A DNA stretch of 39,837 bases from Limisphaerales bacterium (GCA_024761205.1 JAMASS010000009.1:92905-132741); one strand, 5' to 3'; positions 1 to 7,125 are shown, counted from the stretch's first letter. A program made the numbers and translations. The notes: generated by a model not told the origin, from the sequence alone.

Positions 1-17
1 GCCATTGGGGGTTTGTA

Positions 18-37
18 CCCCCCCCCCCCCCCCCCCC
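18..37. repeat. Homopolymeric run of 20 C
   Basis: Twenty consecutive C residues sit at the left edge, just upstream of or inside the 5' end of the PEP-CTERM gene. If translation starts at TTG 13 the run encodes six prolines; if it starts at TTG 49 the run lies in the leader. Runs of this length slip easily in replication and in sequencing, so the exact length is unreliable. It could be a phase-variation tract or an artefact of the contig end. Confidence 0.85.
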
Positions 38-48
38 GAGTTTATCGC

Positions 49-789
49 TTGAAGACAGACCGCCCTCGGCGGACAGGCCAAGGGCTTAAGCTCACCCTCG
101 CCGCCCTCCTGACCGCCCTCGCCCTCCAACCTGACGCCGCCGCTCAGAGCTTCGCCGTCAGCAACTTGGGACAGAGTAGCGCGGGTACCGTCGGCGTCGG
201 TATGGTAGACCCGTCAGCGACATCATTCACCGTCGGCCCGCCTCGCGAAGGCTTCACCGGCTGGACGCTGGACAAGATTACCATGGGTGCTTGGGGCGTC
301 CGCAACAATCCCAGCGGTTTTCAGGCCATGATTCTAAACGATGACTCAGGCAAACCCGGCCCCCTCGATAGCCCGCTTGCGACCTTGACCGGGCCGGACC
401 CACGGGATAGGCAAGAGTATGACTTCATGCCGCCCGCCGGCACTACGATTTCCCTGGAACCGGAGACCACCTATTGGCTGGTGTATACGAGCGCAGAGCA
501 GCCATCAGACACTATTCATTACCAGTCGCGCTGGACAGGCAGTGTGACTGAGGACGTCGGGGCTCTGCCGGGATGGTCGATTGGCGACGACTATTGGTGG
601 AACGATTTTAGTAATGGGCGATGGCAAATACATAGATTCGGTGGTCACACACCCGTTCCTTTGCAATTCGGCGTGGCGGCCACGCCGGTGCCGGAGCCCT
701 CGGAGTATGCGCTTTTCTTTGCCTTGGGCTTGGGCGCCTTCGCCCTTTGGCATCGCCGCCGCCAACGAGGGCAGCGAGCCGCCGCCTAG
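49..789 (+). CDS. PEP-CTERM exported protein, choice-of-anchor type
   Basis: A secreted surface protein of unknown function, about 246 residues from TTG 49. The N-terminus has a basic stretch, then a hydrophobic signal segment (LKLTLAALLTALAL) ending near AAAQSFA. The middle is a beta-rich extracellular domain with the spaced Gly/Trp pattern of 'choice-of-anchor' domains. The C-terminus is a textbook PEP-CTERM sorting signal: VPEP near residue 214, a hydrophobic helix, then an HRRRQ basic tail, which exosortase/EpsH systems recognise. TTG 49 is chosen because it starts directly before the signal peptide. TTG 13 would add a proline run encoded by the poly-C tract, and the frame is open to the window edge, so a start further upstream cannot be excluded. 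No exosortase gene is in the window. Confidence 0.75.
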   Translation: MKTDRPRRTGQGLKLTLAALLTALALQPDAAAQSFAVSNLGQSSAGTVGVGMVDPSATSFTVGPPREGFTGWTLDKITMGAWGVRNNPSGFQAMILNDDSGKPGPLDSPLATLTGPDPRDRQEYDFMPPAGTTISLEPETTYWLVYTSAEQPSDTIHYQSRWTGSVTEDVGALPGWSIGDDYWWNDFSNGRWQIHRFGGHTPVPLQFGVAATPVPEPSEYALFFALGLGAFALWHRRRQRGQRAAA

Positions 790-827
790 CAGTTTCCCCC
801 CGCACTAGAGCATCCCCGCCAATCAAC

Positions 828-860
828 GGGGCGGCCTCAAAAAAGGCCGCCCCTTTTTTT
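828..860 (+). terminator. Rho-independent terminator
   Basis: A perfect 10-bp GC-rich stem (GGGGCGGCCT / AGGCCGCCCC) with a 6-nt loop is followed by seven T. It lies 38 bp after the PEP-CTERM stop and reads in the plus direction. It separates that gene from the convergent KDPG-aldolase gene, whose stop codon is only 7 bp further on. Confidence 0.9.
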
Positions 861-867
861 GCGGTCC

Positions 868-1551
868 TCACCCTGCGGCGGGGGCAAGCGCTCGTTCCCC
901 TTTTCGGCATCCGCGAATCTCCCTCGCCTTTTCGACATGGGCAGTCGCGTTCTTCGTCAACTGAGCCCAATCTTCATTCGCAAGAATGTCTTTGGTAATC
1001 ATCGAGGACCCCACTCCGAGGGCAGCGCATCCGGCTTGGAGGAATCCTTCCATCGTCTCTAGGTTGATCCCGCCGGTGGGAATGACCTTGAGGTGCGGCA
1101 GTGGCGCGCGGATGGCTTTGATATAACCCGGGCCTAATCCATCAGCTGGAAAGATTTTTACGAAATCACTTCCGGCGTGATAAGCGGCTTGGGCTTCCGT
1201 GGGGGAGTAGGCCCCTAGCATGATGGGTTTCTCGGCGGCATGCGCGATGGCGACAATTTCTGGTCTGAGGATCGGTGTCGCCACGAACTGCGCGCTGGTT
1301 CTGAGGGCTGCTTCCGCGGTCTGATAATCCAGAACGGTCCCGACTCCGATGAGGGCGCGATCACCTAGGGTGGCCGATGCCTCGCGAATGGCTTCGAGCG
1401 CATTCGGTGTGGTCATGGTAATCTCCACTGCGATGACGCCACCGGCCACGAGTGCTTCTGTGAGCGGAATGACTTGTGCTTGGGAGCGCGCTCGGACGAT
1501 AGCGATGATGCCGGGATCGATCAGTTTCTCGATAATCGCTTCTTTGGACAT
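868..1551 (-). CDS. KDPG/KHG-type aldolase (class I)
   Basis: A 227-residue 2-keto-3-deoxy-6-phosphogluconate / 4-hydroxy-2-oxoglutarate aldolase family protein. This class I Schiff-base enzyme cleaves 2-keto-3-deoxy acids to pyruvate plus an aldehyde. Visible family marks are the catalytic Glu in AVEIT (E43), the GVGTV strand near 69-73, the phosphate-loop-like GAYSPTE at 113-119, the Schiff-base lysine in FVKIFPA (K132) and PTGGI plus GVGSS in the last strands. The length is normal except for a basic, Ala-rich tail of about 15 residues. The start is ATG 1551. Substrate cannot be set from sequence: KDPG, KDG or 2-keto-3-deoxy-fuconate/rhamnonate all fit. The neighbouring BMC for deoxysugar aldehydes makes a sugar-acid side route plausible, but that is inference. 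Confidence 0.88.
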   Translation of the reverse strand: MSKEAIIEKLIDPGIIAIVRARSQAQVIPLTEALVAGGVIAVEITMTTPNALEAIREASATLGDRALIGVGTVLDYQTAEAALRTSAQFVATPILRPEIVAIAHAAEKPIMLGAYSPTEAQAAYHAGSDFVKIFPADGLGPGYIKAIRAPLPHLKVIPTGGINLETMEGFLQAGCAALGVGSSMITKDILANEDWAQLTKNATAHVEKAREIRGCRKGERALAPAAG

Positions 1552-1614
1552 GGGTAGGGGTATTCAACGACTATGAAGTAGCCACTGTCAAGCGGATCAC
1601 TCGAAGGGTGGTTT

Positions 1615-2330
1615 CATCGAGTTTTCAGCCGCCTCAGAATAATCGAAGACCTTTTCTCCCGGGAGAAAAATCCTGGCCATCGACGACCGATTCAAAGGTT
1701 CAGGTTTGAATGTGGTAGTCGAGCGAGGTCGGGATCAGTTCCTCGGCGTTGCGCTTGGCAAAAAGATGGACTGCGTGATGCCCGTGGTGGCGTCGCGTTT
1801 GGCTTTTTCGGACCATTCGCTTCGGGTGGGTAGGAGGGCAAAGCCTCGGGAAATGGTTTTCGATCGGATGGAGATCTTGCCTTTGACATCTGCGGTGGGT
1901 TTGCGGAGTACGACGACAACGTCATCGCTATTTGGTGGTTTCGGTGTCTTTCCCGACGATGACCGGACTTGGATTCGTATTGGCGCCACAACAGGTGGCG
2001 ATTAATACGTTGGCTCCAGGATGAGCGAACTTGAGGGCGGATTGCGCGTAACCGGCTCAGTTGCCGCTGATTTGATGGTGTTGTCACACAGTGGCAGGCG
2101 CAATTGGTGTGGATATCGACAATGTTCTTGTCAGGATTGCGGACGATGAGGGTCGGAAGATCGTCCTTCCCCAGGGCTTCGGATGACGAGCAGGATGTTA
2201 CCGCGTTTCTGTGGATGATCGGATGCCGGGAGGTTCTGAAGTGCGGCGATTTTTGCCGCTTTGAGCTCTGTTCTCATCATTACACGAGTCGGCATTTCCT
2301 GGCAGGTTTAGGATTTACTCAATGGTGCGA
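1615..2330 (-). pseudogene. Decayed neutral/alkaline ceramidase-like protein, C-terminal remnant
   Basis: No intact gene is present, but the minus strand carries consecutive conserved segments in different frames. In order they are KAAKIAALQNLP, then DLPTLIVRNPDKNIVDI with ACHC, then YAQSALKFAHPGANVLIATC followed by CGANTNPSP, then VLRKPTADVKGKISI with LLPTRSEWSEKAK, then LIPTSLDYHIQ, and finally ARIFLPGEKVFDYS. This order matches the neutral/alkaline non-lysosomal ceramidase N-terminal domain family (PF04734-like), common in PVC genomes as exported hydrolases. The N-terminal third is missing: the remnant abuts the stop of the DeoR gene. At least three frame changes and several stops separate the segments. 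The family call rests on remembered motifs and has not been tested by a profile search. Confidence 0.6.
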
Positions 2331-3089
2331 CTAGTGTGCAAGCACGACTTCGATGCCGGCGCCTTCAAGTTGTTGCTGGAAATCTGATGGAACGCCGGTG
2401 TCGGTGACGATGGTGTCAACGGGGGAGAGGTCGCAGAGGAGGGAGACGGATTGACGCCCAAATTTGGTGTGGTCCAGGCAAAAGATCACTCGTTGGGCAG
2501 CTCGAATCATCGCCCTTTGAATGTCGATTAGGAGTTGGTGGCTGTTCATGATCCCGTCCATGGTGATCCCGCCGGCGCTCATGATGGCGACATCGACATG
2601 CATTTTCGAAAACGCTTCGGTGGCGAGAGGCCCAACCAATACGCCAAGACGAGGATAGATGACCCCTCCTGATACTAGGACCTCGACTTGGGTGGCGACA
2701 TTGTAAAGATTCGCTACGGGCAGTGAGTTGGTGATGATTTGTGGAGTCTTGGATTCGAGGTGTCGAGCGGCGTGGTACGCCGTGGTGCCTGCATCGACGA
2801 TCACACTTTGATTGAGCGCTATCAGCTCGGCACAAGCTCTTCCAATCGCCTCTTTCTCGGTTAGCTGATGCGTGTCTCGAGCTGCGAAGGCAAATTCATC
2901 GCTTCGGGGGGCCGTGAGTCGGGCGCCACCGTGAGTGCGTTTGACAGTGCCCTTGGTTTCCAAAACTGCCAGATCGCGTCGAACCGTGGATGCTGAAGCA
3001 TCGACTAACTCGGATAGCTCGTCGAGGGAAGCAAACTCCATTTTCTGAAGATGTGCCTCGATCCGGCTTTGACGTTCTTCCGCTTGCAT
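2331..3089 (-). CDS. DeoR/GlpR-family transcriptional regulator of the BMC operon
   Basis: A 252-residue sugar-responsive repressor-type regulator. Residues 5-56 form the winged helix-turn-helix, including STVRRDL (34-40) and the DeoR signature KRTHGGA (50-56). Residues 75-250 are the DeoRC sensor domain, with the DAGTT phosphate-loop and the TNSLPVA and GVIYP strands. Effectors in this family are usually phosphorylated sugars or intermediates. It is transcribed divergently from pduL across an AT-rich 130-bp gap holding palindromes. That is the usual place of a DeoR regulator in PVM-type BMC loci, so it very likely controls the shell operon; fuculose- or rhamnulose-1-phosphate is an inferred effector. 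Its 3' end touches a decayed ceramidase-like remnant. Confidence 0.9.
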   Translation of the reverse strand: MQAEERQSRIEAHLQKMEFASLDELSELVDASASTVRRDLAVLETKGTVKRTHGGARLTAPRSDEFAFAARDTHQLTEKEAIGRACAELIALNQSVIVDAGTTAYHAARHLESKTPQIITNSLPVANLYNVATQVEVLVSGGVIYPRLGVLVGPLATEAFSKMHVDVAIMSAGGITMDGIMNSHQLLIDIQRAMIRAAQRVIFCLDHTKFGRQSVSLLCDLSPVDTIVTDTGVPSDFQQQLEGAGIEVVLAH

Positions 3090-3102
3090 GCGATTTTTCG
3101 CT

Positions 3103-3150
3103 AGAATTTGCTAAAATTCTTCTATTTAAAGCAATTTTATGATATAAAAT
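3103..3150. promoter_or_regulatory. Paired palindromes in the deoR-pduL gap, candidate operators
   Basis: Two perfect AT-rich inverted repeats lie in the divergent gap. The first is AGAATTT-4-AAATTCT at 3103-3120. The second is ATTTTAT-3-ATAAAAT at 3134-3150. They lie 33-80 bp upstream of the strong plus-strand promoter and right in front of the regulator gene, so they suit repressor binding. No DeoR consensus is known for this group, so the assignment is inference. Confidence 0.5.
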
Positions 3151-3182
3151 ACTCAAGTTTGATCGATATTAAAAGAAATAAT

Positions 3183-3211
3183 TTGACAGTTTATGCATTT
3201 TTGTCCATAAT
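3183..3211 (+). promoter_or_regulatory. Strong sigma70-type promoter of the BMC operon
   Basis: A consensus -35 (TTGACA, 3183-3188), a 17-bp spacer and a near-consensus -10 (CATAAT, 3206-3211) precede pduL. Transcription would start near 3217-3219, only about 5 nt before ATG 3223. This excludes TTG 3211 as a start codon and suggests an almost leaderless mRNA with no room for a Shine-Dalgarno. Confidence 0.65.
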
Positions 3212-3222
3212 TGATTTCAGCG

Positions 3223-3948
3223 ATGAGTAATGCAGCACATCGAGCCGTTGTCGAGCATTTGGTTCGACAGACGGTTTATGCGCGGATGGGCATAGCGGGG
3301 CCGCAATCGGTTGGGGTGCCGAACCCCCTAGTGGTCAACGTGAGTGCGCGGCATTGCCACCTCACTCAGGAAGCGGTGGAGGCTTTGTTTGGCAAGGGGC
3401 ACGAACTGACGGTGCACAAGTGGCTCTACCAGGAGGGCCAATTCGCCGCCAAGGAGACGGTGACCTTGATTGGTCCGCGAAGTCGGGTGATTTCGAATCT
3501 TCGTATTCTAGGCCCTTGTCGGACACTGAATCAGGTGGAGCTCGCTTACACCGATGCCATCGCCCTTGGCTTTGAGATTCCTTTGAGAAGTTCGGGAGAT
3601 ATTAAAGGCACCCCGGGCGGGATGCTCATGGGACCGGCCGGATTCTTCAACATGGATCAGGGGGTCATCCGGGCGTTGCGCCACGTGCACATGGGGCCTG
3701 AAGATGCCGATTTCTACGGGGTCAAAGCTGGCGACGATGTGGAATTGCGCATTGGCGGTCCCTGTGGGTTGACTCTCGATAAGATGCTGGTCAGGGTGGA
3801 CCAGAGTTTCAAGTTGGAAGTCCACATTGACACCGACGAGGGAAATGCCTGCCACTTGCAGCCGGACAGTTATTGTGAGATCATATGCAATTTTGGGATG
3901 AAGGAGCGCCACTCCTTTTTGGGCTTTGAACGACGACGAAACAACTAA
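3223..3948 (+). CDS. pduL: PduL-type phosphotransacylase
   Basis: A 241-residue BMC-associated phosphate acyltransferase. It exchanges CoA and phosphate on an acyl group (here probably lactyl- or propionyl-CoA), recycling CoA inside the shell. It shows both zinc-binding HxH elements of the family, SARHCHLT (H44, H46) and ALRHVHMGP (H154, H156), plus the duplicated beta-barrel layout with GPRS and IGGPCGLTLDKM. The first 22 residues form a short amphipathic helix joined by a Gly/Pro linker, the form expected of an encapsulation peptide. ATG 3223 is preferred over the upstream TTG 3211 because that TTG overlaps the -10 element. It is the first gene of the BMC operon. Confidence 0.93.
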   Translation: MSNAAHRAVVEHLVRQTVYARMGIAGPQSVGVPNPLVVNVSARHCHLTQEAVEALFGKGHELTVHKWLYQEGQFAAKETVTLIGPRSRVISNLRILGPCRTLNQVELAYTDAIALGFEIPLRSSGDIKGTPGGMLMGPAGFFNMDQGVIRALRHVHMGPEDADFYGVKAGDDVELRIGGPCGLTLDKMLVRVDQSFKLEVHIDTDEGNACHLQPDSYCEIICNFGMKERHSFLGFERRRNN

Positions 3949-3965
3949 TCAGTAGCAAGAGACCT

Positions 3966-4256
3966 ATGAGTGAAGCACTCGGAATGATCGAGACCAAGGG
4001 GTACGTTGGCGCTGTGGAAGCTAGCGATGCCATGGTAAAGGCCGCGGATGTGCGGTTAATTAGGGCCGTTCTCATCGGAGGCGGTTTTTTGACGGTGTTG
4101 GCGCGGGGTGATGTTGGCAGTGTGAAGGCCGCGGTGGATGCCGGTGCGAATGCCGCTAGTCGCGTAGGCGAACTGGTGAGTTCTCACATCTTGGCGCGAC
4201 CGCACGAGGATCTGTTGAAGCGCTTTGTGGATGCACCGAAAGCGGCAAAGGCGTAG
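3966..4256 (+). CDS. BMC-H shell protein 1
   Basis: A 96-residue single BMC domain (PF00936), which forms the hexameric tiles of the microcompartment facets. It opens with the hallmark LGMIETKGYVGAVEASDAM and carries GDVGSVKAAVDAG and the strand ending in HILARPHED. The pore-loop position reads IGGG (residues 37-40), unlike the other two paralogues. A short Ala/Lys-rich tail (DAPKAAKA) follows the domain. It starts 18 bp after pduL. Its TAG stop is followed directly by the inserted restriction-modification module instead of the next shell gene. Confidence 0.95.
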   Translation: MSEALGMIETKGYVGAVEASDAMVKAADVRLIRAVLIGGGFLTVLARGDVGSVKAAVDAGANAASRVGELVSSHILARPHEDLLKRFVDAPKAAKA

Positions 4257-5613
4257 GTTGCGTTGAAAAGTGAAAAGTGGCTCGGCGAACATTCTGCGAA
4301 AAGAAAGAGCGCGGTCAGTGATGCTTGATAGAAACCGGATTTACTGCGGAGACGCCTTTGATTTGCTTGCAAGGGTTGAAGACGAATCGATTGACCTTGT
4401 CGTTTGCGACGGCCCATACGGAGTGACGCAAAATGATTGGGACCGGATACCTTCAATCCAAGAGTTTAACCTTGATTTGATCAAATGGTTTTCGGTCAAA
4501 CTGAAAGATGGAGGAGCGTTATACCTTTTTGGCAAGCCTGATTGTATTGATTTCATTGATTACCGTCCCTTTTTAACTCTCAAATCCAAGATTGTTTGGT
4601 ATCAGCCGAGCCGTCTGGCGCAGGGAAGATTAAGTTATACCAATAACTACGATATTATTGCTTATTTCATAAAAGGGAAGAAGCCCCGCTGCTACAATTT
4701 GGAAGCTATTCGCGTAGCTCAACTTGTTGAGCTAGAACATCGGATGCGTTGCGAGAAGGTTCCGTCAGTAGTGAACGGACAGTATGGGAAAACTAAGTTC
4801 AATGAAAAAGGTAAGAATCCGGGTGATGTTTGGGGCGACATCAAACAGCTGACCTATAAATCGAAAGAATTAGTTTCACGCGGAGCGCTCAATACGATTC
4901 AGAAACCTGAGAAACTTATGGAGAGAATCGTTCTCGCAAGTTCGTTGGTAGGCGACTTGGTGTTGGATCCGTTCGCAGGCGTCGGCACCTGCCCCGCAGT
5001 TTGCAAGAAAAATGGGCGAGACTATTTGGCTTTTGAAATTCAGTCCGAATTTGTTGAAGCGGCGGAAATCCGGCTGAATTCTCCCGGAAGAGATTCAGCC
5101 GTTTTGGAGTTTTCCTATGGCTCGTGAAATATACCGAAAAATAGTCGAACTAGTCGTGAATGCCGCGGAGTTAGCGAGAAAACTCGGCATTTCTAATTTG
5201 TTACAACCTGGTCTCGTCAAAGAAATGATTATTGCGGACTTGCTTGGGCATGAACTGATTACTACGAAACGCGGCGCGAACGCCAGAAATCTGAACGATC
5301 CTTTGCTGGTTTATGAATATTTGTCCTGCAAGGAAGGAGGCGCCGGGCAACTTGACAGGGTATTCAAGGAACCGGAAGAAAAGAGACAGAAATCACTGGA
5401 ACGAATACGGCGAAACGGCAAGATTTACTATGCTGTATTTTATAAACACCATCAGACAAAGGTTAAAATTATCTATGAATTAGAGCCTGAAATAGTTGTT
5501 GAGGAAACGGAAAGACAATTGGATAGAAGCAGGAATGCGATTTCCCATGTGGGTTTTTCCGAACGATGGGTTCGTGAAAGCGGCAGTATTGTATACGAAG
5601 ATAAGAAAGGTTG
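4255..5613 (+). mobile_element. Restriction-modification module inserted between two BMC-H genes
   Basis: The segment holds only the methyltransferase and endonuclease genes. The hexamer AGGTTG occurs at its left edge (4255-4260, spanning the BMC-H1 stop) and again at its right edge (5608-5613). Removing one copy plus the module gives BMC-H1 TAG, eight bases and then BMC-H2 ATG, the tight spacing normal in this operon. The endonuclease stop TGA is formed across the right-hand repeat. No transposase, integrase or terminal inverted repeats are seen, so the mechanism is open; a 6-bp match could be chance. Confidence 0.5.
4321..5127 (+). CDS. DNA methyltransferase, beta-class N6-adenine type, inserted in the BMC operon
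   Basis: A 268-residue site-specific DNA methyltransferase. Motif IV comes first (CDGPYG, D30-Y33, a DPPY variant) and motif I last (DPFAGVGT, 216-223). That order defines the beta class, normally N6-adenine, though N4-cytosine cannot be excluded. Other family elements are the GDAFDLL start, GGALYLFG, a QKPEKLM element near 194-200 and an EIQSEFVEAAEIR end. ATG 4321 is chosen because family proteins start just before the YCGDAFDLL strand; GTG 4270 would add 17 atypical residues. Its last 11 bp overlap the endonuclease gene, so the two are translationally coupled. Base composition is clearly AT-richer than the flanking shell genes, suggesting transfer. Recognition sequence is not predictable from the protein. 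Confidence 0.88.
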   Translation: MLDRNRIYCGDAFDLLARVEDESIDLVVCDGPYGVTQNDWDRIPSIQEFNLDLIKWFSVKLKDGGALYLFGKPDCIDFIDYRPFLTLKSKIVWYQPSRLAQGRLSYTNNYDIIAYFIKGKKPRCYNLEAIRVAQLVELEHRMRCEKVPSVVNGQYGKTKFNEKGKNPGDVWGDIKQLTYKSKELVSRGALNTIQKPEKLMERIVLASSLVGDLVLDPFAGVGTCPAVCKKNGRDYLAFEIQSEFVEAAEIRLNSPGRDSAVLEFSYGS

Positions 5614-5614
5614 A
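5117..5614 (+). CDS. Probable type II restriction endonuclease, partner of the methyltransferase
   Basis: A 165-residue protein encoded directly after, and overlapping, the methyltransferase, the usual place for the cognate endonuclease. A helical start with KEMIIADLLGHEL (35-47) is followed by KRGANARN (51-58), VYEYLSCKEGG (65-75), QLDRVF (78-83) and a strand KIYYAVFY (102-109), then a C-terminal SHVGFSERW (143-151) and IVYE. The E67...K72 pair with an upstream acid could be a PD-(D/E)XK site. Size and layout recall PvuII-like enzymes. N55 stands where such enzymes usually carry the first catalytic Asp, so activity is uncertain; D61 is an alternative. The C-terminal Gly and stop fall in the inferred 6-bp target repeat. 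Function is inferred mainly from position, size and fold pattern. Confidence 0.68.
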   Translation: MAREIYRKIVELVVNAAELARKLGISNLLQPGLVKEMIIADLLGHELITTKRGANARNLNDPLLVYEYLSCKEGGAGQLDRVFKEPEEKRQKSLERIRRNGKIYYAVFYKHHQTKVKIIYELEPEIVVEETERQLDRSRNAISHVGFSERWVRESGSIVYEDKKG

Positions 5615-5617
5615 TTT

Positions 5618-5896
5618 ATGGCTCAACAAGCACTTGGAATGATTGAAACGCGCGGCTTGTGCGCGTTGCTCGAGGCCTGCGACGCGGCGCTTAAAGCGGC
5701 CGATGTCACGATGACTGGTTGGGAAAAGGTTGGCAGTGGTTTTGTGACCGGCTTCTTTCGCGGTGATGTGGCAGCGGTGAAGGCGGCGACTGATGCCGGG
5801 GTGGCTTCCGCAGCACAGGTTGGTGAAGTGGTGAGTGTGCAGGTGATCCCTCGACCGCACGAGGAATTGAGCGGTTTGGGGAAGTGGTTGCACTAG
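5618..5896 (+). CDS. BMC-H shell protein 2
   Basis: A 92-residue BMC-domain hexamer subunit. It has [19 protein letters not shown], a canonical VGSG pore loop (38-41), [13 protein letters not shown] and the VIPRPHEEL strand end. Its ATG is only 3 bp after the endonuclease stop, so in the present arrangement its translation is probably coupled to the foreign gene. A cysteine-bearing first helix (C15, C21) distinguishes it from paralogues 1 and 3. Confidence 0.95.
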   Translation: MAQQALGMIETRGLCALLEACDAALKAADVTMTGWEKVGSGFVTGFFRGDVAAVKAATDAGVASAAQVGEVVSVQVIPRPHEELSGLGKWLH

Positions 5897-5930
5897 CTTA
5901 CGCTTTGGCCCCCGATACGTACAGCGCGCA

Positions 5931-7112
5931 GTGAAAATCTTGATCGCCAACTTGGGGTCGACTTCATTGAAGTATCGGCTCTTTGATTTTTCCGCCGAGG
6001 GGGATGTGTTGGTGACGCGTGGTGGTTTTGAACGGGTGGAGGATTATCAGCAGGCCGTCGACAGTTGTTTGGAGGAACTCAAGCAAGGCGGGCATATTGA
6101 ATCTGCGGACGAACTGGCTGCGGTGGGATTCAAGACCGTGTTGGCGGACGGGGTCACCGGTTGCGTGCGACTCGACGACTCCGTGTTGAAGGCGATGGAG
6201 GCGGGGAATTCGATGGCGCCGGTCCACAATCCGGCTTACCTGACGGGAGTGCGTGTCTTTTCGGAACGGATGCCGGGCACGCCGCTCGTCGGTTTGTTTG
6301 AGACCGCATTTTACCAGTGGATTCCAGAGACGGCGAAACGTTATGCCGTGCCGGCTAGTTGGTATGAGGCTGGGGTGCGCCGTTGGGGATTTCACGGTGC
6401 TAGTCACAAGTTTGTTGCCGAGCGGTCGGCGACGTTGCTTGGGCGCGAGGATGTGGCGGAGCGAGCGCGACGCCTTTATGTCGACGTGGGGACGATGACT
6501 CAGGGACCACCGTTGCGTGTGATCTCCTGTCATTTGGGCGGTAGTTCCTCCGTGACGGGCATCCGCGACGGCGTGGCTATCGGCAACAGTATGGGAATGA
6601 GCCCGCAATCCGGATTGCCGAATAATGACCGTGTCGGCGACATGGATGCCTTTGCGATTCTGCACATGATGCGCATGTCGGGTCTGACGATCGATGAAGT
6701 TGAGTGGCAGCTTTGCAAGGAAGCCGGCTTGAAGGGTTTGTCGGGCGGTTACAGCGACTTCCGAGATATTCAGGAGCGGGCGGCTTTGGGGAGTGAGTCG
6801 GCTCAATTGGCTCTCAATTTTCTGGGGTATGAAACGCGGCGATGGATCGGTTCCTATTATTTGGAATTGAATGGGTTGGACGCTTTGGTGTTCACCGCCG
6901 GCATCGGTGAGAACCGAGCTGAGATCCGCGAGCGGGTCTGCATGGGGTTGGATCAACTGGGGATTGAACTAGATGCCGAGCGAAACGGGTCGGTTTTAGG
7001 GACGGAAGGGGAGATCAGCGCGCCGGGATCTAAGACGAAGATATTTGTGATTCCAACCAACGAGGAGTTGGTGGTGGCGCGCGAGGTCAAACGATTTTTG
7101 GAGAAGAACTAA
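5931..7112 (+). CDS. Acetate/propionate kinase family enzyme of the BMC
   Basis: A 393-residue ASKHA-fold acyl kinase that converts acyl-phosphate (likely lactyl- or propionyl-phosphate from PduL) plus ADP to acid plus ATP. Family motifs are NLGSTSLKY (7-15), RRWGFHGASH (150-159), SCHLGGSSS (199-207), the second-domain arginine region NNDRVGDMD (231-239) and FTAGIGENRAEIR. The segment that reads HRVVHGG in ordinary acetate kinases, with its substrate-binding arginine, is GFKTVLADG here (66-74), so acyl specificity probably differs from acetate. It starts at GTG 5931, 34 bp after BMC-H2. It has no obvious encapsulation peptide, so it may act outside the shell, as proposed for other PVM loci. 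Confidence 0.92.
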   Translation: MKILIANLGSTSLKYRLFDFSAEGDVLVTRGGFERVEDYQQAVDSCLEELKQGGHIESADELAAVGFKTVLADGVTGCVRLDDSVLKAMEAGNSMAPVHNPAYLTGVRVFSERMPGTPLVGLFETAFYQWIPETAKRYAVPASWYEAGVRRWGFHGASHKFVAERSATLLGREDVAERARRLYVDVGTMTQGPPLRVISCHLGGSSSVTGIRDGVAIGNSMGMSPQSGLPNNDRVGDMDAFAILHMMRMSGLTIDEVEWQLCKEAGLKGLSGGYSDFRDIQERAALGSESAQLALNFLGYETRRWIGSYYLELNGLDALVFTAGIGENRAEIRERVCMGLDQLGIELDAERNGSVLGTEGEISAPGSKTKIFVIPTNEELVVAREVKRFLEKN

Positions 7113-7125
7113 ACGAAAACATCTC

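Noticed and set aside
1706-2005. Plus-strand open frame of 99 codons
   Set aside because: The opposite strand carries recognisable family segments in several frames; this frame is only their complement.
3211-3222. TTG 3211 as the pduL start
   Set aside because: It overlaps the -10 element of a consensus promoter; ATG 3223 is the better start.
4270-4320. GTG 4270 as the methyltransferase start
   Set aside because: It adds residues without family character; ATG 4321 lies just before the conserved first strand.
5964-6956. Minus-strand open frame of 330 codons inside the acyl kinase gene
   Set aside because: The plus strand is a clear kinase with all motifs; the antisense frame is His/Arg-rich shadow sequence without domains.
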